Shown one piece after another: positions 40,501 through 48,500 of a stretch of DNA of 64,000 bases. The notes beneath the pieces were generated by a model. It was given only the letters and a program-made list of their open reading frames with translations. It was not told where the DNA came from and searched no databases. A program made the position numbers and the translations under genes. Position 1 is the first letter of the stretch; each line of letters opens with the position of its first letter. This DNA is from Lysobacterales bacterium (GTDB lineage Bacteria; Pseudomonadota; Gammaproteobacteria; Xanthomonadales; SZUA-5): contig JALHMG010000003.1 in NCBI GenBank assembly GCA_022844135.1, positions 124,001-188,000 of the forward strand, given 5' to 3'.

Positions 40501-42454
40501 CGATTTCGGCGGCGAGCACCAGGCGGTTGAAGCCATCGTTCTCCACGCGCCCACGCCAGAGCTGCTCGAAAGCCACCCCGAAGCGCTCGCGCGCATGCTC
40601 CAGGTTTTCGCCCAGCGGCACTTGCGGCTCGACCTCGAAGTCCTGGATGAAAACGTTCAGCCCGGGCAACTCCATTTCGTACGGGTGCTCGGTGAGCACG
40701 CGCAGGCCCATGTTCTCCAACATCGGCAAGGCATCCGACAGCACAATCGCCGCGCCCATCCGGAATACCTTGAAACGCAGCGCGCCATCGGCCTTTTTGC
40801 GCGGGCGATAGAGCGATAAACGAACGTCGTTGACGTCCCTCAGCTGCGCGGCGGCTTCGACATCGGCCGCCGCTACCCATGGCGTCACCGCTTCGATGTA
40901 ACCCATCGGCAAGGCTTTGCCATAGCGGTTCGCGAGCTTGGTACCGCGCTCCTCGCCGTGCTTGCTGATCAGCAACTCGCGCAGTTCGTCCTGCCAGTTA
41001 CGCACGATCTGCGCAAGCTTGGCTTCAAGCTCCTTGACGTTGACCTCCGGGCGCTCGCCAATTTTCGGCCGTACCACCACATGCAATCGCGCCAACACCG
41101 ATTCCGACACAGCGACGCTGGAATCAAAACGCTCGCCGAGATAGGCGCGCTTGAGCGTTTGCTCGATGCGTTCGCGAATTTCGCTGGTGAAGCGCTCGCG
41201 CGGGATGAACACCAGGCACGAGAAGAAGCGGCCAAAACGATCCCGGCGCACGAACAGCCGCGTACGCTGGCGCTCCTGCAGATTCAAGATACCGATCGAC
41301 AGCTCGAACAGTTCTTCGTTCGAGGCCTGGAACAGCTCATCGCGCGGCAGCGTTTCGACGATGTGCTGCAGGCGTTTGGCGGCATGCCCGGCGGAGTGCA
41401 ACTTGCTCGCTTTAAGCACGGCGTCGAACTTGGTGCGGATCAGCGGGATGTCTTTGGGCCGCGTGGTGTAAGCGGTGGAGGTGTACAACCCAAGAAAACG
41501 ATCCTCACCGACCGCTTTGCCGGATTCGTCGAAACGCAGCACGCCGATGTAGTCCATGTACCCCGGGTGATGCACGGTGGAACGCGCGTTGGTTTTCGAC
41601 AGGATCAACAGGTCCGGCACGGCATCGTCCGGCAAATCGCGCGCTGCGAGCGTCGCCAGCGGCCGCGGCGCCGCGGTAATCGCATCGCCTCGCAGCAACC
41701 CCAGGCCGGTGCCGGCAATCGCCACCAGCACTTCCTGCCCATCGATGGTCTTGGTCTCGTAGGAGCGATAGCCCAGGAACGTGAAGTGATTGTCGGCCGC
41801 CCAGCGCATGAAATCCGCGCACTCGGCGACGGTTTCGACGTCTTGCGGCAACTTTGTGGCATCCACGCTTTCGGCGATTTCCAGCATCTTCCGATGCATG
41901 CCGGTGAAATCGCGCACGCAGGCGCGCACATCGTCGAGTGCAGCCTGGATGCGTTTACACAAAGCAGCCAGGTCTTCGGGCTCGGCGATCCGATCGACCT
42001 CCATATGGATCAGCGACTCGGCTGTGCCCTCCTCGCCGAAACTCAGCACATGACCGCCGGGATCGCGCTGCACCTTCATCACCGGATGCAGAATGACATG
42101 GGTCAGCGTGCCATCGATGCCAACCGCCATCGACACGGTGTCGACCAGAAACGGCATGTCGTCGTTGACGATCTGAATCGCAGTGTGGGTCGATTCCCAA
42201 CCGTTTTCATCGAGGCTTGGGTTGTAAACCCGGACCTTCGCCGCGCCCGCCGAGCGCTCGCGGAAATAGCGCAATAAATCGGTGGTGACGCCCGCCCAGT
42301 TCTGCGCCGGGCGCTCGGCAAACTCTTCTTCCGGATGATGTTCGTACAAGGCCCTGGCAAAGGCGCTGGCCTCTTTCAGTTTTGGACCGGCGCAGGTTGT
42401 CGCCAGCGCCTTGAGGACTTCGGCCAAGCCGGCGGAGGTGTGCGTCGCGCTCAT
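37529..42454 (-). CDS. gdhB: NAD-specific glutamate dehydrogenase, large (180-kDa) type
   Basis: 1641 residues, typical for the large NAD-dependent class. The N-terminal ACT-like regulatory region has [16 protein letters not shown]. The catalytic part contains [47 protein letters not shown] and the NAD-fold segments ([17 protein letters not shown]). It oxidises glutamate to 2-oxoglutarate and ammonia and works mainly in catabolism. Its relatives are allosterically controlled. It stands alone between the repeat island and the 37-bp array. Confidence 0.95.
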   Translation of the reverse strand: [1641 protein letters not shown]

Positions 42455-42613
42455 GGGGATGTGATGGGAAAGCGAAGGAGGCGCAAAGATAGCGCTTGTG
42501 CCTGATCGATGGTTGTTGGTTTGGCTCGCTTGTTGGCTTTCTGGTAGGGGGACCCGTGGTCCGCATCAGGCGGCCTCGATTTCTCAGCGGGCGGAGCGTT
42601 CCCGTGTGCCGGA

Positions 42614-43159
42614 AGCTTGCGGACCGTGGGTCCGCGTACCAGAGCCGAGGAGCTTGCGGACCGTGGGTCCGCGTACCAGAGGCTTGGAGCATGCGGACCG
42701 TGGGTCCGCGTACCAGAGCCGAGGAGCTTGCGGACCGTGGGTCGGCGTACCAGAGGCGAGTAGCTTGCGGACCATGGGTCCGCGTACCAGAGGCCTGGAG
42801 CATGCGGACCGTGGGTCCGCGTACCAGAGCCGAGGAGCTTGCGGACCGTGGGTCCGCGTACCAGAGGCTTGGAGCATGCGGACCGTGGGTCCGCGTACCA
42901 GAGCCGAGGAGCTTGCGGACCGTGGGTCCGCGTACCAGAGCCGAGGAGCTTGCGGACCGTGGGTCCGCGTACCAGAGGCTTGGAGCATGCGGACCGTGGG
43001 TCCGCGTACCAGAGGCCTGGAGCATGCGGACCGTGGGTCCGCGTACCAGAGCGGAGAAGCTTGCGGACCGTGGGTCCGCGTACCAGAGGCGAGTAGCTTG
43101 CGGACCGTGGGTCCGCGTACCAGAGGCTTGGAACATACGGACCGTGGGTCCGCGTACTG
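42614..43159. repeat. array of fifteen 37-bp palindromic repeats
   Basis: Copies of GCGGACCGTGGGTCCGCGTAC begin at exact 37-bp steps (GGACC at 42621, 42658, 42695 and so on to 43139). The core GCGGACC-GTG-GGTCCGC is a perfect 7-bp-arm palindrome, altered in copies 4 and 5. The 37-bp period leaves a linker of about 15-16 bp in four main versions (AGCCGAGGAGCTTGC, AGGCTTGGAGCATGC, AGGCGAGTAGCTTGC, AGGCCTGGAGCATGC). It lies in the 708-bp gap between gdhB and the TonB receptor. It is not CRISPR: the linkers recur and are too short. Frames through it are stop-free by chance. Confidence 0.95.
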
Positions 43160-43162
43160 AAA

Positions 43163-45439
43163 TCAAAAGCGCCAGCGCAGATCGGCGCCGAACTGGCGCG
43201 CTTCGCCGCGATTGTCCTGCAGCAATCCCAGAAAGTTGATCAGGTCGAAGCGCAGGTGGCTGTAGTCTTCGTTGGTCAGATTCTTGGCCCAAATCGCGGC
43301 GGTCCATGGACCGCGTTCATAGGCGACACGGGCGTTGAGCAGGCCATAACCGTCCTGACTGGCGAACTCGTTTTGGTTCTGGTCGGAGTAGAACTTCGAC
43401 TGGTAGTTTCCGTTCAGCTGCAGCAGCCACTCGCCCGCACCTGCTGGGATGCGATAGTCGAGATGCGCGTTCGCGTTCACCTCCGACGTCAGCGGCAGCC
43501 GATTGCCGCGCACCGTGGTGCCGGTGGAATCGACGAAGGACTCAAGCTCCGCTTTCGGCAACCAGCCGATCCCGAAGCGCACATCGAGCGCCACGCTCGG
43601 CTGCCACGCAATTTCGAGCTCCATGCCGTGGATGCGCGACTGGCCCACGTTGTCGAGCAGTTGCAACGGCGGAGCGCCGGGGCGGACCGAGGGCGTGTTC
43701 ATGAACACCTGTTGGTCCTGGTAATCGTAAATAAACGCAGAGGCCTGCACGCGCGCGCGGCGGTTGGCGGTGTACCAGATGCCGCCGATATCGAAGGCGT
43801 TGAGCGTTTCGCTGCCGTATTCGTTGCGTTCGGCCTCTTCGGCCGAGAACGCGATGGCGCCGTTGTAGCCGCCGCTCTTGAAGCCGCGCGACAAGCTTGT
43901 CCAGGCGCTCAGGCGATCCGAAAACGTGTGGTGCAGAGCGAGTTTGCCGGAGACATTGTTGTCGTCGACGTCGCCTGCGAAGTCCCAGGCCGGCAGCGTC
44001 GTTCCGAGCTGATCGTTGACCACGGTGGCTATGTTGACGCGACCGATCGCGCGCCAGTCGACCGTCTCCTGGGTGTAGCGAATGCCGGCGGTCAGCGTCG
44101 TTCTGTCGCTGAACTCGTAATCCAGATTGGCGAACAACGCTTGCGATTGCGTGTCGATGTCGTTGTCGTAATCGAAGCGCGCGGCATTGCCGAAAAGCGT
44201 TGGCAGGGCACGGAAATCGCGAAACAGATCGATAAAAAAGTCCTGCGTCAGCGGCTCGTTCAGAAGGTAAGCGCCCACAATCAAATACGCCGGATCGGCA
44301 TTCCAGTGGTAGCGCACTTCCTGGGTCCAGAGGTTGCCATCGACCTGCAGCGAGCCTTCGACGCGCCGCGCCGGGCTGGCGTCGGCGTTGTAGTGATGCA
44401 AACGCTCCAGCGAATGAAATCCGCTGATCGACACGAGATAGCTTTGTTCGCTGAGCGGCCAGGTCAGCGTCAAAATGGCGCCGCCACTGTCTCTACGGTG
44501 CGGAAAGCCGTTGAAGTCGTTGCTGTTGGCCGACACGTCCTGGAAATTGTTGGTGCCAACGTTGAACCCGAAGAGATCGGTGCATGCGGTGGTCCCGGCC
44601 TGAGCGGGCGTACAAAACAAGGGTGGCGCCCCGTTCGCGCCGAGTTGGCGGATCACGCCGATATGGCGTACCGGCTTGGATACGCCCTCCCATTGCTCGC
44701 CGTGAATCTTCAAATAAATCTCGACCGCATCCAGCTCGGCGAGCATCGAGATGCGCGCCTCGGACTGGCGCATGCCGGGTTCGGGTGCCGGCGGAAACAA
44801 ATTGTTGACGGTGTAGTCGTAGCGCCGCTGATCGAAGGCCGCGCGCACCGCCACGCGGTCGGACACCGGCCAGTTCCAGGCGCCGCCGAGCCGATAAGCG
44901 TCGTCGCTGCCGACGCCGATGTCGATATAACCCTCCCGGTCCATCGCCGGGCGCCGCGAGTTCACGAGTATTGCGCCAGCCGTGGTATTCCTGCCGAACA
45001 ACGTGCCTTGCGGGCCACGCAGGATTTCCACCGACTCGACATCGTATAGGTTCACCAGATGGCGATTGCCGGTGCCGCCGCCGACGCCGTCGACATACAC
45101 GCCGATGGGTGAGGTGGTGGAGGTGTTGTAGTCGAGATTGCCGACGCCGCGGATGGTGATCGCCGGCGCCGTGCCCTCGGCGGTGTTCTGCGTGATCTTG
45201 ACGTTCGCCGCCTGCCCGCCGAGCTGCGATGTATCTTTGATGCCCTGATCGTCAAGCCCGGCGCCATCGATGAGCTGCATCGACAGCGGCACCTCATCGA
45301 GCGACTGCGTGCGCTTTTGTGCGCTGACCACGACCGCGTCCAAGGCGACTGGATCGGGAACGTCCTGCGCTTGAACGGCGCCGGGCAACGCCAGCGTTGC
45401 GGCGGCCAAGGCCCAGACATTGGGCGCAGATCGGGTCAT
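43163..45439 (-). CDS. TonB-dependent outer-membrane receptor
   Basis: 758 residues. Signal peptide (PGAVQAQ, ~1-24), TonB-box-like DAVVVSA (34-40), plug domain (SMQLIDGAGLDDQGIKDTSQL, YDVESVEILRGPQGTLFGRNTTAGAI) and a long 22-strand barrel ending in the terminal-Phe pattern (GADLRWRF). The ligand is unknown: no siderophore, vitamin B12 or sugar gene is adjacent. ATG 45439 is set by the signal peptide. It shares an 81-bp gap with the divergent kinase-GGDEF gene, so the two might be co-controlled. Confidence 0.92.
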   Translation of the reverse strand: MTRSAPNVWALAAATLALPGAVQAQDVPDPVALDAVVVSAQKRTQSLDEVPLSMQLIDGAGLDDQGIKDTSQLGGQAANVKITQNTAEGTAPAITIRGVGNLDYNTSTTSPIGVYVDGVGGGTGNRHLVNLYDVESVEILRGPQGTLFGRNTTAGAILVNSRRPAMDREGYIDIGVGSDDAYRLGGAWNWPVSDRVAVRAAFDQRRYDYTVNNLFPPAPEPGMRQSEARISMLAELDAVEIYLKIHGEQWEGVSKPVRHIGVIRQLGANGAPPLFCTPAQAGTTACTDLFGFNVGTNNFQDVSANSNDFNGFPHRRDSGGAILTLTWPLSEQSYLVSISGFHSLERLHHYNADASPARRVEGSLQVDGNLWTQEVRYHWNADPAYLIVGAYLLNEPLTQDFFIDLFRDFRALPTLFGNAARFDYDNDIDTQSQALFANLDYEFSDRTTLTAGIRYTQETVDWRAIGRVNIATVVNDQLGTTLPAWDFAGDVDDNNVSGKLALHHTFSDRLSAWTSLSRGFKSGGYNGAIAFSAEEAERNEYGSETLNAFDIGGIWYTANRRARVQASAFIYDYQDQQVFMNTPSVRPGAPPLQLLDNVGQSRIHGMELEIAWQPSVALDVRFGIGWLPKAELESFVDSTGTTVRGNRLPLTSEVNANAHLDYRIPAGAGEWLLQLNGNYQSKFYSDQNQNEFASQDGYGLLNARVAYERGPWTAAIWAKNLTNEDYSHLRFDLINFLGLLQDNRGEARQFGADLRWRF

Positions 45440-45520
45440 GGTCTCGGCGTTTAGGGGAAAGCCGGGGGCGAGCATGCCATGCCCGGCGGTCGGCGCGACA
45501 CGGCGTACCACTTTTTGCCA

Positions 45521-48500
45521 ATGCCCAGCGCGCTCGGCCTGCTCGCCCGGATTGCGGATTCAGCGCCGCAGTTGCGTACAATCCGCGCCAGCATCGATCC
45601 GGAGAACCGGGTGCACGCAGAGTTCGAGCTCGACGAGGTGATCTACGCGGCTGGCGAAACCGTCGTCGCCACGGCCACGCACGAGGGTGCGCGCGTGGTG
45701 CTCAAGTTTCACGACAATCCGCGCCCGGCGCCGGAGCTGCTGGCGCGCTGGCGCCACGAGTACTCGACGCTGCAATCCATCGACTCGCCGCACGTGATCC
45801 GCGCCTTGGGGCTGCGCGAAGTCGAGCGCGGCCTGGTGCTGGTGCTGGAGGACTTCGCATCGATGAATCTGGCGCAATTGATCGAGCGCGATCAGCTGGA
45901 TCTCGCCGACCGATTGTCGCTGGCGATCCGCTTGGCGCGCGCGGTAGGCGCGGTCCATGAGCATCGCCTGATCCACGGCGATATTGCGCCGAAGAATGTG
46001 CTGGTCGACCCGGCGTCTTTGGACCTGAAGCTCTGCGACTTCGCGCTGTCCTCGAAACTGGATGTGCAACCTCGGCGCAGCGATGGCGCGGCGATGGTCG
46101 GTACGCTCGAGTACATGTCCCCGGAACAAACGGGTCGGACCAACCTCGATATCGACTACCGCAGCGATTTTTATTCGCTCGGCGCCACGCTGTACGAGCT
46201 GTTCGCGGGCCGTCCACCGTTCCTGGCCAAGGATCCGATGAGCCTGCTGCACGCGCAACTGGCGAGCGTGCCAGTGCCGCTGCACGAGTTGGATACATCG
46301 ATTCCCGAGCCGCTGTCGGCGATCGTGCACAAGCTGCTCGCCAAGCATCCGGACGACCGCTACCAAAGCAGCTTCGGGCTGATCCAGGACTTGGAGACCT
46401 GCGCGGACAGTTGGCGCAAGTTCCAGCGCATCGAGCGCTTTGCGTTGGCGCGTCTCGACGTGCCGGAGCGCTTTTGCATCTCACAAAAACTGTATGGCCG
46501 GCAAAGCGAATGTGCGGCAATCTTGTCGGCCTTCAAACGCGTGGTCAGCGGGGCGACCGTTGAGTTGATGTTGATCAGCGGCTACTCGGGCATCGGCAAG
46601 ACTGCGCTGGTGAACGAATTGCACCGGCCGGTGCTTTCCCGGCGCGGTTATTTGCTGCGCGGCAAGTGCGACCAGTACAGCCACAATCGGCCGTACATGG
46701 CCCTCTCGCAAGCGTTCGGGCAGATGCTGCAGGCGCTGAGCGGCGAAGGTGGCGAGCGACGCCAGTATTGGAAAAGCCGCTTGACCGATGCGCTAGGCGC
46801 CAATATTGCGGCGATAGCCGACATCATCCCGGAGCTGGCGATGTTGGTCGGCAAACTTCCGCCGCTGCCGACGCTGCCGCCCGCGGAGAATGAGCAGCGC
46901 TTCCACATCGCATTTTCTCAGTTCGTGCTGGCGCTGGCTGCGCGCAGCCATCCGCTGCTGCTGTTTCTCGACGATTTGCAGTGGGCCGACGTGCCAACGC
47001 TGCGGCTGATCGAATCGCTGACGCGCGAGAGCGGCGAGCGCAGCGTGCTCATTGTCGGCGCTTATCGCGACAATGAAGTGCGCCCGGGCGATCCGCTGCT
47101 GACCATGCTGAAATCGATCGAGCGAAATGCGCGCGTCGAGCACTTGCGCCTGGGGCCGATGCCAGAGAGCGATGTGCAGCAGTTGATCGCCGACACCTTG
47201 CACACCACGCCCGATGCGGTCGCCGAACTTTGCTCGCTGTGCCTGGAGAAGACGCGCGGCAATCCGTTTTTCCTCGGACAGTTCCTCAAGAGCCTGCACG
47301 AGCAGGGCGACATCCATTACGACCGGACAAGCGGCGCGTGGCGCTGGGATCTGGATCGCATTCGCCAGCGCGGCATGACCGACAATGTCGTCGAATTGCT
47401 GCTCGCCAAGCTGGCTACGCTGCCGGAGGCGACCCGCTCGCTGTTGGCGCGTGCCGCGCACTTCGGCAACCGCTTCGATCAGCGCGTGCTGATGGCGATC
47501 GGCGGCTACGACGCGCAAACGGTAAGCGACTGCCTGTGGCCGGCGTTGCAATCTGGCCTCGTCGTGCCCCTGAACGACGACTACAAATACGCGCAAAGTC
47601 CGGATCGACTGAAAGACGCGCGCTATCGTTTCTTGCACGATCGCGTCCAGCAAGCGGCGCATGAGCTGGTCGCCGAATCCGAACGCGCGGCCCTGCGCCT
47701 TGAGTGCGGTCGCGCGCTGCTCGCGGCGAGCAGCGAGACCGAGCTGGACGAGCGCCTGTTCGTGATTCTCGAATCGCTGAATGCAGCGATCGAACACATC
47801 GTCGACCCTGGCGAGCGGCAACGCCTGCTGGAGTTGAATGTACGCGGCGGCATCCGCGCCAAGGGCTCGTCGGCCTTCGCGGCGGCATTTGCGATGTTGA
47901 GTCACGCGGCGCGCCTCATGCCGCCCGACGCATGGGTCTCGATGCCACAAACTGCGCTGACAGTGCACCGAAATCTTGCCGAATCGGAGTATCTGGACGG
48001 CCATTTCGACAGCGCACAGGCACGACTTACCGCGTTGATCGCCGCGGCCCCGAGCGTCGAGGCGAAAGTGTCGCTGTGTTTGGCGCAAGTCGAGCAGATG
48101 CAGATTCGCGGCCATTTCGCGGCCGCGTTCGACGTGCTCTGCGAAGCGCTGGCCCTGCTCGGCAGGGCGTTTCCGCGTTCCGACGAGGAGGCCGGCGCAT
48201 GTTTCGTCGCCGAGTTTCAGGATGTCGATGCGCGACTTGCGACGCTCACCGAAAACGATCTGCTCGCGCACCCAGAAATGCGCAGCCAAGAGCATCTGCT
48301 GGAAATGCAGGTGTACTTCGGCCTCGCCTATGCGACCTATCAGATCAACCGCGGCTTGAGTTACGTGCTTGGCGCCTGCCGCATGGTGCGCGCCACCATC
48401 GATCACGGCAACTGCGATTTAAGCTCGATCGCCTACGTCACCTTCGAAACGGCGATGGCGGCGATGGGCAAACCGTATCCGGCGGTTCACGCGATGGGGC

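Noticed and set aside
37778-42277. Long plus-strand frames opposite gdhB
   Set aside because: Antisense shadows of a clearly recognised gene in GC-rich DNA.
42614-43159. CRISPR array
   Set aside because: Linkers are about 15 bp and recur in four versions; there are no unique spacers and no cas genes.
42496-43239. Long open frames on both strands through the 37-bp array
   Set aside because: The repeat unit has no stop in several phases; the translations are simple repeats of the DNA unit and show no start signal or family.
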